Below the pieces are notes generated by a model. It saw only the letters and a program-made list of their open reading frames with translations, did no database searches and was not told where the DNA came from. A program made the translations under genes and the position numbers. Positions 34,971 to 44,514 of a stretch of DNA of 64,000 bases are shown piece after piece; within the stretch, counting starts at the first letter, position 1, and each line of letters starts with the position of its first letter. The stretch is from Prosthecobacter dejongeii (lineage in GTDB: Bacteria; Verrucomicrobiota; Verrucomicrobiia; Verrucomicrobiales; Verrucomicrobiaceae): assembly GCF_014203045.1 (NCBI RefSeq), contig NZ_JACHIF010000009.1, forward strand, positions 186,001-250,000, given 5' to 3'.

Positions 34971-36767
34971 TCAGTTTGTCTTCAGTACCTCGATGAACGC
35001 CTCTTGCGGGATGTTCACGCGACCAATGGACTTCATGCGCTTTTTACCTTCCTTCTGTTTTTCCAGAAGCTTGCGCTTACGGGAAATGTCACCGCCATAG
35101 CACTTGGCGGTCACATCTTTACGCAGGGCGCTGATGGATTCACGGGCGATCACTTTGCCACCGATGGCAGCCTGGATGGCGACAACGAAAAGCTGCTGGG
35201 GAATGACTTCTTTAAGCTTGGCCGCAAGCTGGCGGCCGCGGGCCTCAGCCTTGCCTCGGTGCACGATGCAGGAGAAAGCATCCACGGGCTCGCCTGCGAT
35301 GAGCATGTCCATCTTCACAAGGTCATCTGCTTTATAGCCAGCGTGCTCGTAGTCCATGCTGCCGTAACCACGGGTCAGGGACTTGAGCTTGTCATTGAAG
35401 TCCACTAGGATCTCATTGAGCGGGATCACGGTGTGCAGCAGCACGCGGCGGTCATCCAGGGTCTCGGTGTTATTCACCTGCCCGCGCTTGTCCATGACCA
35501 GTTGCATGATGTCGCCGATGTATTCATTCGGGATCATCACGAAAACTTTCACGATTGGCTCGCGAATTTCATCAATCTCGTTGGCTGGGGGTAGGAAGCT
35601 CGGGTTATCCACCAGGATCTCCGTGCCATCCGTTTTGCGGAGTTCGTAAATAACAGACGGGTATGTCGAAATCACGTCCATGTTGAACTCACGACGCAGA
35701 CGCTCCTGAACGATTTCCATGTGCAGGAGTCCGAGGAAACCACAGCGGAAACCGAAGCCCAGCGCGGCAGAACTTTCCGCCATGAAGGTAAAGGCGGCGT
35801 CATTGATCTGCAGCTTGCCCACGGCCAGCTTCAGCGCCTCAAAGTCATCCGTGCTGATGGGATAAATGCCGCTGAAGACTAGGGGGTGAATCTCCTTGAA
35901 ACCCGGCAGCGGCTCGGGCGCAGGCTTGCGCGACTCTGTCAGCGTATCGCCGATCTTCACATCGGCCGTCGTTTTTACGTTAGCGATGATGTATCCCACG
36001 TCGCCAGCTTCCAGCTTATCGCAGGCCACCATCTTGGGCCGGAAGGTGCCCACTTCCTTGATTTCAGAATCATTGCCAGAAGCCATGAGGCGCACCTTTT
36101 GACCACGCACAATGGAGCCCGACATCACGCGAACGTAACTGATAACACCGCGATAGGGATCGAAAACAGAATCAAAGACCGAAGCGCGCAGGTAGCCATC
36201 TCCGGGTTCCTTCGGTGGCGGAACGAATGCGACAATGGCTTCTAAAATGTCTGTGATACCGATGCCCATCTTGGCACTGGCGGAAACGGCTTCATCAGCA
36301 GGGAGCTGAAGGATTTCCTCAAGTTGCTTCTTCACCTTGTCCACGTCGGCATTCGGCAGGTCAATTTTATTGATGACCGGGATGACGTGGAGATTTTGCT
36401 GGAGAGCGAGATTCAAGTTCGCCACGGTCTGGGCTTCCACGCCCTGGCTGGCATCCACTAGCAAGAGGGCACCTTCACAAGCAGCGAGGGAACGGCTGAC
36501 TTCATAGCTGAAGTCCACGTGCCCCGGGGTGTCCAGCAGGTTGAGCTTATAGACTTGGCCGTCTTTGGCCTTGTAATTCATGCACACGGGATGCGCCTTG
36601 ATGGTGATACCACGTTCACGCTCCAGGTCCATGCTGTCCAAAAGCTGGTCCTGTTGCTGCCGCTGCGTGATGGTCTGGGTAGCCTCCAGCAGACGGTCGG
36701 AAAGAGTGGTCTTTCCGTGGTCAATGTGAGCAATGATGGAGAAATTGCGGGTGCGTTCGATGGACAT
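34971..36767 (-). CDS. lepA: Elongation factor 4
   Basis: 598 residues, the usual length. GTPase domain: [15 protein letters not shown] (P loop), [12 protein letters not shown] (switch I), [12 protein letters not shown] (switch II) and NKIDLPNAD. The LepA-specific C-terminal domain is present ([37 protein letters not shown]). LepA back-translocates or aids ribosomes during initiation and under stress. Single-gene unit with a strong terminator. Confidence 0.97.
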   Translation of the reverse strand: MSIERTRNFSIIAHIDHGKTTLSDRLLEATQTITQRQQQDQLLDSMDLERERGITIKAHPVCMNYKAKDGQVYKLNLLDTPGHVDFSYEVSRSLAACEGALLLVDASQGVEAQTVANLNLALQQNLHVIPVINKIDLPNADVDKVKKQLEEILQLPADEAVSASAKMGIGITDILEAIVAFVPPPKEPGDGYLRASVFDSVFDPYRGVISYVRVMSGSIVRGQKVRLMASGNDSEIKEVGTFRPKMVACDKLEAGDVGYIIANVKTTADVKIGDTLTESRKPAPEPLPGFKEIHPLVFSGIYPISTDDFEALKLAVGKLQINDAAFTFMAESSAALGFGFRCGFLGLLHMEIVQERLRREFNMDVISTYPSVIYELRKTDGTEILVDNPSFLPPANEIDEIREPIVKVFVMIPNEYIGDIMQLVMDKRGQVNNTETLDDRRVLLHTVIPLNEILVDFNDKLKSLTRGYGSMDYEHAGYKADDLVKMDMLIAGEPVDAFSCIVHRGKAEARGRQLAAKLKEVIPQQLFVVAIQAAIGGKVIARESISALRKDVTAKCYGGDISRKRKLLEKQKEGKKRMKSIGRVNIPQEAFIEVLKTN

Positions 36768-36923
36768 CAGAAAAGAGTCGGCTGGGGGATAGACTCCCTA
36801 ACCCCGAGTCGCGAAAGGGTCAAGGTCGGCCCGCAGGGAGTGTCGCAGTCGCTTTTTGCCCAGATTTCGGGCATCTGCCTCTTCCGCGTTGCTTTCAGAT
36901 AGCCAGATGCGGCTTTCAGTGCC

Positions 36924-36953
36924 TTGACGCCCCTCGCCTTTTACCGCTAAAAC
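36924..36953 (+). promoter_or_regulatory. Candidate promoter of the Tm-1-like gene
   Basis: TTGACG (36924-36929) with 17-18 bases to CTAAAA or TAAAAC (36947-36953). The start codon follows only about 10 bases later, so the message would be almost leaderless. Confidence 0.35.
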
Positions 36954-36962
36954 GACCGCATT

Positions 36963-38168
36963 ATGGCCACCATCGCCGTTCTCGGCACACTCGATACCAA
37001 GGGACAGGAGCATGCCTACGTGGCGGAACTCATCCGCCAACGCGGGCACGAAACCCTGCTGATTGATACCGGCAGCGGCAGCGCGCCCACCGTTTCACCC
37101 GACATTTCCCGGCAGGAAGTCGCCGCCGCAGGGGCCATTGATCTGGCCGGAATCCTCACCCGCCAAGATCGTGGCGAGGCCGTGACGGCCATGGCGGAAG
37201 CTTCAGCCAAGCTCCTTGCGAGCCTCGTTGCCTCTGGCCGCATTCAGGGGGTCATCTCCCTGGGCGGCGGCGGTGGCACGGCGATCAGCACCACGGCCAT
37301 GCGTGCCCTACCCATCGGTTTCCCGAAGGTCATGGTCTCCACCCTCGCTGCGGGCAATGTCGCACCCTACGTTGGCACGAAGGACATCGTCATGATCCCC
37401 AGCATCGTGGATGTCTCCGGCATCAATCGCCTGTCCCGCACCCTCCTGGCCCGTGCTGCCGGGGCCATCTGCGGCATGGTGGAAATGGAAATCCCGGCAG
37501 CGGAGGACAAGCCCCTCATTGCCGCCTCCATGTTTGGCAACACCACCGAGTGCGTGAACGCAGCCAAAGCCATCCTCGAAAAAGCTGGGTATGAAGTCCT
37601 CGTCTTCGCCGCTACCGGCACCGGGGGCCGCATCATGGAAAGTCTCATCGAAAGTGGCCTCATTACTGGCGTTCTGGACATCACCACCACAGAATGGGCG
37701 GATGAACTCGTCGGTGGGGTCCTCAATGCTGGCCCGCATCGGCTGGAAGCCGCAGGCAAAGCCGGCACCCCCGCCATCGTCACCCCCGGTTGCCTGGACA
37801 TGGTGAACTTTGGCGAGCCCGCGAGCATCCCAGACAAGTTCAAAGATCGGCTCTTCTACCAGCACAATCCCCAGGTCACCCTCATGCGAACCTCGCCCGA
37901 GGAATGCGCCAAACTGGGCCGCATCCTAGCCGAGAAGGTCAATGCCTACACCGGCCCCGTTACCGTGCTTCTCCCGCTGAAAGCCATCAGCGTCATCAGC
38001 GCACCTGGCAAACCATTCCATGATCCAGCGGCTGACACGGCTCTGTTTACCGCCATCAAATCCCACCTTCGCACCGACATCCCGATCATTGAGATGGAAT
38101 GCGCGATCAATGCCCCCGAGTTCTCGGCGGCGTGTGTTGAGGCGTTGTTAGCCGCTTTACCCAAGTAG
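36963..38168 (+). CDS. Tm-1-like ATP-binding domain protein (UPF0261)
   Basis: 401 residues. It begins ATIAVLGTLDTKGQEHAYVAELIRQRGHETLLIDTG, the family opening, with the glycine-rich ATP site ISLGGGGGTAISTTAMRALPIGFPK and VSTLAAGNVAPYVGTKDIVMIPS. The tail carries PLKAISVISAPGKPFHDPAAD and the Cys-containing end. The plant relative Tm-1 inhibits tobamovirus replication; bacterial members are of unknown function, often with TIM-barrel partners. There is no such partner here; nagZ follows by about 100 bases. Confidence 0.9.
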   Translation: MATIAVLGTLDTKGQEHAYVAELIRQRGHETLLIDTGSGSAPTVSPDISRQEVAAAGAIDLAGILTRQDRGEAVTAMAEASAKLLASLVASGRIQGVISLGGGGGTAISTTAMRALPIGFPKVMVSTLAAGNVAPYVGTKDIVMIPSIVDVSGINRLSRTLLARAAGAICGMVEMEIPAAEDKPLIAASMFGNTTECVNAAKAILEKAGYEVLVFAATGTGGRIMESLIESGLITGVLDITTTEWADELVGGVLNAGPHRLEAAGKAGTPAIVTPGCLDMVNFGEPASIPDKFKDRLFYQHNPQVTLMRTSPEECAKLGRILAEKVNAYTGPVTVLLPLKAISVISAPGKPFHDPAADTALFTAIKSHLRTDIPIIEMECAINAPEFSAACVEALLAALPK

Positions 38169-38266
38169 AGACTGATTTGCCTATCACTCTCATCTCCGCT
38201 CTTGACGGGTTCCTAAAAACTGAGCACTGCACACAGAATACTGGAAACTGAACACCGCTGCCCACC

Positions 38267-39364
38267 ATGTCCCTCGGCCAACTCCTCCTCACCGGCGTTC
38301 CCGGTCCTGAACTCGATTCTGAAACCGCCGCTCGTTTCAAGAAGCTGCAACCCGGTGGATTCATCCTCTTTGGCCGCAACATCATCTCGCCGGAGCAGGT
38401 GCGGAAGCTGATTGATGATCTGCGCGATCTTTCGGACATCGAGCCCTTCATCACCATTGACCAGGAAGGAGGCCGCGTGTCCCGCCTGCGCCTCATCGGC
38501 GAGGAGCCGCCGAATGCCCAGTCCCTGCGTGACAAAGGCGATGTGAAACTCATCAAGCAGCATGGCAAGCTCACGGGCCAGATTTTGCGTCTATTTGGCT
38601 TCAATCTGGATCTCTGCCCTGTGTTGGACATCTCTTACGACGACACCGCAGACAACTCCCTCAAAGGCCGCTGCTGGGGCCGCGATCCTCAACAAGTCAT
38701 CAACAACGCCGGCGTCTTTAACCGTGCCATGCGGGGGGAAGGCATCCTGAGCTGTGCCAAACACTTCCCAGGTTACGGCCCGGCCGAGTGCGATCCACAT
38801 GAGTTCCTGCCCGTCATCGGCAAATCCCATCCGGAGATGCTGGAGTCCGAGCTGCTGCCCTACACCGCCCTGCTGCCGGAGATTGACAGCGTGATGACCT
38901 GCCACAGCAACTACACGGCGTACGATCCCGACCGTCCTCGCTGGCCCGCCAGCCTCAGTCACAATGTGTGCACCAAATTGTTACGTGATCAGTTAGGCTT
39001 CGAAGGCCTGGCCATGACCGATGACCTGGACATGGGCGCCATTCTCAATGAGGTGACCTTTGAGCAAGCCATCCAGGAAGCCGTGCGCGCTGGGAACGAT
39101 CTTGTCATGATCTGCCATCGCCTAGAGATGGTCGAACTCGCCCGCCAGCACCTCGAAGGTGTGGAGGCCCCCATCCTTCACGATGCCCTCGTCCGCATCG
39201 AGAAGACCAAAAAGCGCCTCGTCGCTCCCGATCCTTTCAGCCTCGACCGCTTCGCCAAAATCAATCGCGACATTTGGGACCTCCGCGTAGCTACGCTGGG
39301 GGAAGAACTCGCCCAGAACAAGAGCGTAGAAGATGGAAAACGCTCACCGGTGGAGCTGTACTAA
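38267..39364 (+). CDS. nagZ: Beta-N-acetylhexosaminidase, GH3 family
   Basis: 365 residues. GGFILFGRNI, ITIDQEGGRVSRL (substrate-binding Asp-Gln-Glu-Gly), CAKHFPGYGPAECDPH (catalytic His loop) and LAMTDDLDMGAI (catalytic Asp nucleophile) are all typical of NagZ-type GH3 enzymes. No signal peptide is present, so it should act in the cytoplasm on muropeptides during cell-wall recycling, releasing GlcNAc. Confidence 0.92.
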   Translation: MSLGQLLLTGVPGPELDSETAARFKKLQPGGFILFGRNIISPEQVRKLIDDLRDLSDIEPFITIDQEGGRVSRLRLIGEEPPNAQSLRDKGDVKLIKQHGKLTGQILRLFGFNLDLCPVLDISYDDTADNSLKGRCWGRDPQQVINNAGVFNRAMRGEGILSCAKHFPGYGPAECDPHEFLPVIGKSHPEMLESELLPYTALLPEIDSVMTCHSNYTAYDPDRPRWPASLSHNVCTKLLRDQLGFEGLAMTDDLDMGAILNEVTFEQAIQEAVRAGNDLVMICHRLEMVELARQHLEGVEAPILHDALVRIEKTKKRLVAPDPFSLDRFAKINRDIWDLRVATLGEELAQNKSVEDGKRSPVELY

Positions 39365-39366
39365 AA

Positions 39367-39444
39367 AGCAGCCACGCAGGAACGACCGATTCGGTAGAAT
39401 CATGAATAATTTTATCCATGATTTTACCCAGCCATAAGGCTGCT
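39367..39444. terminator. Long nested hairpin between nagZ and the DUF2442 gene
   Basis: Outer arms AGCAGCC (39367-39373) and GGCTGCT (39438-39444) enclose a 12-bp inner stem (39393-39404 with 39417-39428, one G-T pair, AT-rich 12-base loop). It sits between convergent genes, so it may end both transcripts, but it is longer than a simple terminator and has no clear T run. Confidence 0.45.
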
Positions 39445-39478
39445 CTCGTCCGACACAGAACGAATCATCTCCTGTTTC

Positions 39479-39763
39479 TCAGCCTATGAACCCCTGCTGA
39501 GCATAGCGGCGCAACGTTTCTGGGGCAATATCGTAGCCATTTGGCCAGGAAACAATTCCGTAGGCTAAGTAAGCCTCGGCAAACAAACCAGGATCAGACA
39601 AAGCACGGCGGAGTGGTCCGCCTTCATTCCCGTAATCCGCAAAATCCAGATCTGACACATAACCATCGCGAAAATGCAGACTCACCCGATGCGGGCCAGT
39701 CACCCGCAATGAAGAGACTTCACAGGCTTCCAGGGACACAGGAGTAGTTGTAATGATGCTCAT
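39479..39763 (-). CDS. DUF2442 protein
   Basis: 94 residues matching the DUF2442 layout: VSSLRVTGPHRVSLHFRDGYVSDLDFADY, then a loop and WPNGYDIAPETLRR at the end. It lies 28 bases behind the DUF4160 gene and in the same direction. Such pairs are found in many bacteria and are sometimes proposed as toxin-antitoxin-like modules, without firm proof. It has no signal peptide. Confidence 0.82.
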   Translation of the reverse strand: MSIITTTPVSLEACEVSSLRVTGPHRVSLHFRDGYVSDLDFADYGNEGGPLRRALSDPGLFAEAYLAYGIVSWPNGYDIAPETLRRYAQQGFIG

Positions 39764-39791
39764 GAGGGTCAGGTAAGTGGTGGGATACGCT

Positions 39792-40025
39792 TCAGGGGAA
39801 GATGGTGCTCGGCCAAATCCCAGTTTCGGCCAACTCTGCTGGATGCAAGGTCACCCACTCCCGAATCAGTTGCTGAGCTTGGCCAGAGAAAGAACCTTCC
39901 ATCAATCCGCCATCCAGAGTAAATGCAGCACGTTCGCCTTCATAACGTGCATGAAAGTGCGGAGGAAGATGGTCGTCATAAAACATCTCAACTCGGATTC
40001 CAAAGAACCGACTGATTTCGGGCAT
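39792..40025 (-). CDS. DUF4160 protein
   Basis: 77 residues. MPEISRFFGIRVEMFYDDHLPPHFHARYEGERAAF is the family signature with the HLPPHFH His-rich loop, and REWVTLHPAELAETG ends it. It is the first gene of the pair with DUF2442; both together cover about 550 bases. The short size and paired arrangement fit a toxin-antitoxin-like module, but which partner would be toxic cannot be told from sequence. Confidence 0.85.
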   Translation of the reverse strand: MPEISRFFGIRVEMFYDDHLPPHFHARYEGERAAFTLDGGLMEGSFSGQAQQLIREWVTLHPAELAETGIWPSTIFP

Positions 40026-40139
40026 ACTCCAAAACCTGCCGTAAAAATCCTGAGGAGCAACTTTGGATTTAATGGCAATTCCCGCTCACATTTCCCTGCA
40101 ATGTGAACCCCGTCCCCGTCGTTACCAGATTCTCTGACC

Positions 40140-41744
40140 ATGATGCGACGACTCCTCCTCACCTGCGCCGGTTTGCTGGCCACCTCTCTTTCGGCTGCGC
40201 CGAAAGGACCGCCGAACATCCTTTTCCTCTTTTCGGACGACCTCGCCTCCCAGGCCATCTCCAGTTATGGCGACGAGCGCAAGCTGCTCGAGACCCCGGG
40301 GATTGATCGCCTCGCCAAAGAAGGCATTCGTTTTAATCGCTGCCTAGTCACGAACTCCATCTGCGGCCCCATGCGCGCGGTCATCCAGACGGGCAAATAT
40401 TCGCACTTGAACGGCTTTCACAACAACAGCAACAGCCGCTTCGATGGCAACCAGCAGACCTTTCCTAAGCTGCTGCAAAAAGGCGGTTATACCACCGCCG
40501 TCATCGGCAAATGGCATCTGATGACTGACCCACAGGGGTTCGACTATTGGAACGTCCTTCCTGGTCAGGGCATCTACTACAACCCGCCCATGGTGGAAAA
40601 TGGCCAAGAGGTGAAGCACACTGGCTACGTCACCGACATCATCACTGAACAGGGACTCAAGTGGCTGGAAGGCCGTGACAAGACCAAGCCCTTCATGCTG
40701 ATGCTCCAGCACAAGGCCCCTCACCGGGAGTGGGAACCCGCACTGCGCCATTTGGACCATGATAAAGGTCGCGTTTATCCAGAACCTCCTACGCTTTTCG
40801 ACAACTTCGAAGGACGCAGCAAGGCCGTGAGTGATCATGACATGGGCTTAGACCGCACCATCACCGAGCGTGACATGAAGCTCATCGCGCCGCCTTCCTT
40901 AAATGAGGAACAGCGGAAAGCCTGGAATGCCTATTACGACCCGATTAACAAAAAGTACAATCAGGCACCGCCCACCGGGAAAGACCTCATCAAATGGCGC
41001 TACCAACGTTACATGCACGACTACCTGGGCTGCGTGAAAGGTGTGGATGAAAGCATCGCTACGGTTCTCGATTACCTGGACAAATCCGGCCTTGCCGAAA
41101 ACACCGTCGTCATTTGCAGCAGCGACCAGGGTTTCTACCTCGGCGAGCACGGCTGGTTCGACAAACGCTGGATCTTTGAGGAATCCCTCACCACCCCCTT
41201 CCTAGTCCGCTGGCCGGGTGTGGCCAAAGCAGGCAGCACCAATAGCAGCATCGTTTCCTTGCTGGATCTCGCCCAGACCTTCCTGGACATCGCGGGGCAG
41301 CCCCAGCCTGCGGACATGCAGGGCCGATCCCTGGTGCCTCTCTTCAAAGGAGAGACGCCTGCGGACTGGCGCAAAAGCTTCTACTACCACTACTATGAGT
41401 TCCCTGTGCCTCATCGCGTGCGTCCACACTACGGAGTGATCACCGACCGCTACAAACTCATCCGTTATTATGCGCCAGATGTGGATGACTGGGAGCTGCT
41501 GGACCGTCAAAAAGACCCATTGGAAACCAAAAGTTTTTACCAAGATCCGGCCTATGCAGACACCGTCAAAGAGCTGAAAACCGAGCTCACCCGTCTGCAA
41601 ACCGAGGTCAAAGAAATCCTTCCACCGCCACGCCTCACGCATGGTAACAAAGCCTTCGATGGCGAGGTGAATCCCCCTGTTCCCGAGAATGCCAAAGGCA
41701 TGGGCAAAGGGAAAGGTAAGGGCAAAAAGAAACAGGCGGAGTGA
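40140..41744 (+). CDS. Sulfatase (first of two)
   Basis: 534 residues with a signal peptide. NILFLFSDDLASQAI holds the metal-binding Asp pair, and ICGPMRAVIQTGKYSHLNG carries the CxPxR motif, Cys75 being converted to formylglycine. IGKWHL, the Asp-Gln of CSSDQGFYLGEHGWFDKRW, and the C-terminal sub-domain are in place. Exported, it would cleave sulfate esters of polysaccharides (carrageenan, fucoidan or glycosaminoglycan-like). The end is a Gly-Lys-rich basic tail. A maturase gene is not in the window. Confidence 0.92.
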   Translation: MMRRLLLTCAGLLATSLSAAPKGPPNILFLFSDDLASQAISSYGDERKLLETPGIDRLAKEGIRFNRCLVTNSICGPMRAVIQTGKYSHLNGFHNNSNSRFDGNQQTFPKLLQKGGYTTAVIGKWHLMTDPQGFDYWNVLPGQGIYYNPPMVENGQEVKHTGYVTDIITEQGLKWLEGRDKTKPFMLMLQHKAPHREWEPALRHLDHDKGRVYPEPPTLFDNFEGRSKAVSDHDMGLDRTITERDMKLIAPPSLNEEQRKAWNAYYDPINKKYNQAPPTGKDLIKWRYQRYMHDYLGCVKGVDESIATVLDYLDKSGLAENTVVICSSDQGFYLGEHGWFDKRWIFEESLTTPFLVRWPGVAKAGSTNSSIVSLLDLAQTFLDIAGQPQPADMQGRSLVPLFKGETPADWRKSFYYHYYEFPVPHRVRPHYGVITDRYKLIRYYAPDVDDWELLDRQKDPLETKSFYQDPAYADTVKELKTELTRLQTEVKEILPPPRLTHGNKAFDGEVNPPVPENAKGMGKGKGKGKKKQAE

Positions 41745-41753
41745 TCTCTAGAT

Positions 41754-41859
41754 GGAACAACCACGGAAGACACTGAAGACACGGAATGTATTCATGAACT
41801 GATTTTATGAATCCATTCCCTGTGCCTTCCGTGTGCTCCTTGCTTTCCGTGGTTGTTTT
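41754..41859. repeat. Palindromic repeat element, copy 1
   Basis: Imperfect inverted repeat. The left arm (41754-41786) starts GAACAACCACGGAAGACACT and the right arm (41825-41858) ends TTTCCGTGGTTGTTTT. An inner ATTCAT/ATGAAT stem (about 41790-41814) sits between them. The arms match those of copy 2 at 42611. The right arm lies inside the gene that starts at 41807. Confidence 0.75.
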
Positions 41860-42610
41860 CCTTTTGAGCACGGCTGCAAATGCGGCTGAAACCTTCAAAC
41901 CCGTGGACTGCGAAGGGGCTTACCCGCGTCATGTCCAGGGCATCTGTACCGATGGCGAAGAGGCCATCTATTGGTCCTGGACGGATGCGATCGTGAAAAC
42001 GGATCTTGATGGCAAGATTCTCAAAAAAGTTGCTGCGCCGAGCCACCAGGGAGATCTCTGTTATCAAGGCGGCAAGATTTATGTCGCGGTCAATTTAGGC
42101 AAGTTCAATCAGCCCGCAGGCGAAGCCGATTCTTGGGTCTTTGTCTTTGATGGCGAAACGCTCACAGAGCTCTCTCGTCATCCCGTGCCAGAGCTTGTTC
42201 ATGGTGCAGGAGGCATGGCCTATCGTGAAGGTCGTTTCATCCTCATTGGCGGCTTGCCCCCCGGCACGGATGAAAACTACGTGTATGAATACGACACGAA
42301 GTTCCAATTTATCCAACGTCACACGCTGGCCAGCGGTTACACCCTCATGGGCATCCAGACGGTGGAGTATGCCGACGGTTCGTGGTGGTTCGGATGTTAT
42401 GGCAAACCTGCCATTCTGCTGCGTGCGGATGAAAACTTCCGTTTCACAGGCAAGTGGGAGTTCAATGCTTCCATAGGCCTCGCTTGCATTGGGCCTAACC
42501 AGTTTTTAATTGCCGAGAATCAATCCACAAAAGGCATCGGCAACACCGCCAAGGTCCGCCTGGCGCATACCGATCCTGAAAAGGGCATCGTTTTCGATAC
42601 TCAACCGTGA
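41807..42610 (+). CDS. Secreted propeller-like protein of unknown function
   Basis: 267 residues. The signal peptide region (PSVCSLLSVVVFLLSTAANA) has no positive charge and is coded partly by the palindromic repeat. After it come short repeated blocks typical of a small beta-propeller: GICTDGEEAIYWSWTDAIVKTDLDGKIL, DLCYQGGKIYVAV, GMAYREGRFILIGGLPPG, GIQTVEYADGSWWFGCYG. No enzyme motif is recognised. It lies between two sulfatases in the same direction, so it may bind the same glycan (inference). Confidence 0.75.
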   Translation: MNPFPVPSVCSLLSVVVFLLSTAANAAETFKPVDCEGAYPRHVQGICTDGEEAIYWSWTDAIVKTDLDGKILKKVAAPSHQGDLCYQGGKIYVAVNLGKFNQPAGEADSWVFVFDGETLTELSRHPVPELVHGAGGMAYREGRFILIGGLPPGTDENYVYEYDTKFQFIQRHTLASGYTLMGIQTVEYADGSWWFGCYGKPAILLRADENFRFTGKWEFNASIGLACIGPNQFLIAENQSTKGIGNTAKVRLAHTDPEKGIVFDTQP

Positions 42611-42694
42611 GGAACAACCACAGAAAAAACTGAACACACGGAATTTCAAATCCTGGCGATACCCTTCCGTGTGTTCAGTGTCTTCTGTGGTTGC
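42611..42694. repeat. Palindromic repeat element, copy 2
   Basis: Near-perfect inverted repeat between two genes. Left arm 42611-42643, right arm 42664-42694, with a 20-base loop; only about two mismatches. The right arm reads TTCCGTGTGTTCAGTGTCTT before CTGTGGTTG. Same family as the copy at 41754 and resembling the partial one near 15817. Confidence 0.8.
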
Positions 42695-42714
42695 CCACAT
42701 TCTTCTTTTTATCC

Positions 42715-44325
42715 ATGACCGCTTCGTTCCAAAAACTCACCTTCGCAGTTATTGCCCTGGGCATGACGCTGGCCGCCTCGGCGGCAGACAAACCGAACTT
42801 CATTTTCATCCTCTGCGATGACTTGGGTTATGGCGATGTGAAGCATCTCAATCCTGAGGGCAAAATTGCCACGCCCAACATGGACCGCATCGCCAAGGAA
42901 GGCATGACCTTCACCGATGCCCACACGCCCTCCAGCGTCTGCACCCCCACCCGCTATGGCACCCTCACAGGCCGCTACAACTGGCGCACCAAGTTGCAAA
43001 AGGGCGTCCTGGGCGGACTCAGCCCGCACCTAATTGCCACAGATCGCATGACCGTGGCTTCCATGCTCAAAGCGCAGGGCTACCACACCGCCGTCATCGG
43101 CAAATGGCATCTCGGCATGGACTGGAAAGTCAAAGAGAGCCAGACCGTGGCGGAACTGAACATTGAATCCCCCCAACAGACCTGGAGTGTGGACTTCACC
43201 CAACCTGCCACCCACGGGCCGAACAGCGTCGGGTTCGACCACTACTTTGGTATCAGTGCCTCCCTGGACATGGTGCCATACTGCTTCATTGAGAATGACC
43301 GTGTCACGGCATTGCCGACCGAAGACCGCTCCATTGAAATGGTTCAGGGAAAGACGGACAAATACACCCGCAAGGGCCCTGCTGCCCCAGGTTTCACTGG
43401 CTACGAAGTTCTGCCGACCTTGATTGACAAAACCGTCGCCTACGTCAGCGAAAAATCCGCCGATGCAAAGTCAGGCAAGCCGTTCTTCCTCTACCTCCCC
43501 CTCGCCTCCCCGCACACCCCCATCCTGCCCAATCCCGAGTGGCGGGGCAAAAGTGGCCTGAACCAATATGGCGACTTCGTGATGGAAACCGATGCCGCCA
43601 TTGGCCGAGTCCTCAAAGCTCTGGATGACAACGGCTTGGCCGAAAACACCGTCATCGTCTTCACCAGCGACAATGGCTGCTCGCCCAGTGCCAACTATCC
43701 CGAACTGCTGGCCAAAGGCCACAACCCCAGCTCTAAACTGCGCGGTCACAAAGCTGACATCTACGATGGTGGCCACCGGGTTCCCTTCCTGGTCCGCTGG
43801 CCTGCCAAGGTGAAGCCCGGCCAGACGACTAGCCAGCTCACCTGCTTGACGGACTTTTTTGCCACCGCCGCCGACATCACCGAAGCAACTACTCCAGAAA
43901 CTGCCGCCGAAGACAGCTTCAGCTTCCTCCCTACCCTCTTGGGTGAAACTGGCAAACCCGCTCGCGAATCCCTCATCCATCACAGCATCCAGGGTGTCTT
44001 TGCCATCCGCGAGGGGCCGTGGAAGCTCGCCCTTTGCCCAGGTTCCGGTGGCTGGAGCGACCCCCGCCCCGGCACCGAGCCCAAGGACTCGCCACCCGTA
44101 CAGCTTTTCAACATGGAAGCCGACCTCGGAGAGCAGACCAACCTTGCCACCCAGCACCCCGAAATCGTTGACCGCCTCACGAAGAAACTGGAAACCCTAG
44201 TCGCCAACGGCCGCAGCACGCCTGGAGCCCGTCAAAACAACGACGTCCCCGTCGAAATCTGGAAGAAACCCGAAGCCCCGAAAAAAGGTGGCAAGGGCGG
44301 TAAGGCGAACAAAGGACAGAAGTAA
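42715..44325 (+). CDS. Sulfatase (second of two)
   Basis: 536 residues from ATG 42715; a TTG at 42691 is rejected because it lies in the palindromic repeat and adds no signal-like sequence. A signal peptide (AVIALGMTLAASAA) precedes FIFILCDDLGYGDV. The CxPxR motif is SSVCTPTRYGTLTGRYNWR with formylglycine Cys76. IGKWHLGMDW and FTSDNGCSPSANYPEL complete the site. The C-terminus is a Lys-Gly-rich tail (KKGGKGGKANKGQK), like that of the first sulfatase. It resembles arylsulfatases of the GALNS/arylsulfatase A type. Confidence 0.92.
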   Translation: MTASFQKLTFAVIALGMTLAASAADKPNFIFILCDDLGYGDVKHLNPEGKIATPNMDRIAKEGMTFTDAHTPSSVCTPTRYGTLTGRYNWRTKLQKGVLGGLSPHLIATDRMTVASMLKAQGYHTAVIGKWHLGMDWKVKESQTVAELNIESPQQTWSVDFTQPATHGPNSVGFDHYFGISASLDMVPYCFIENDRVTALPTEDRSIEMVQGKTDKYTRKGPAAPGFTGYEVLPTLIDKTVAYVSEKSADAKSGKPFFLYLPLASPHTPILPNPEWRGKSGLNQYGDFVMETDAAIGRVLKALDDNGLAENTVIVFTSDNGCSPSANYPELLAKGHNPSSKLRGHKADIYDGGHRVPFLVRWPAKVKPGQTTSQLTCLTDFFATAADITEATTPETAAEDSFSFLPTLLGETGKPARESLIHHSIQGVFAIREGPWKLALCPGSGGWSDPRPGTEPKDSPPVQLFNMEADLGEQTNLATQHPEIVDRLTKKLETLVANGRSTPGARQNNDVPVEIWKKPEAPKKGGKGGKANKGQK

Positions 44326-44367
44326 ACTCCAATAAATCACCGTTCACCCCTACAAGAAAACGAGGAC

Positions 44368-44403
44368 AAAAAGTCGTTATTGGAGGTTTAGGGGCGACTT
44401 TTT
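44368..44403 (+). terminator. Weak hairpin after the second sulfatase
   Basis: AAAAAGTCG (44368-44376) pairs with CGACTTTTT (44395-44403), 9 bp, with an 18-base loop. The T run is part of the stem. It is a plausible but weak terminator ahead of dnaN. Confidence 0.4.
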
Positions 44404-44514
44404 AACCTGGAGGCCCTAACGTCCCCCTTCACTTTCCCTGCCAAACTCCTTGCCGTTCGTCTGCCCTCTGATAAAAAAGGCCATTCGTCTCAAGCAGCAG
44501 GCACGCCTTTTTAT

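Noticed and set aside
38213..38262. A-C-rich repeat (CTGAGCACTGCACACAG and similar) before nagZ
   Set aside because: It looks like a degenerate repeat, but I see no second copy in the window.
42691..42714. TTG start for the second sulfatase
   Set aside because: It falls in the palindromic repeat; ATG 42715 gives a proper signal peptide.
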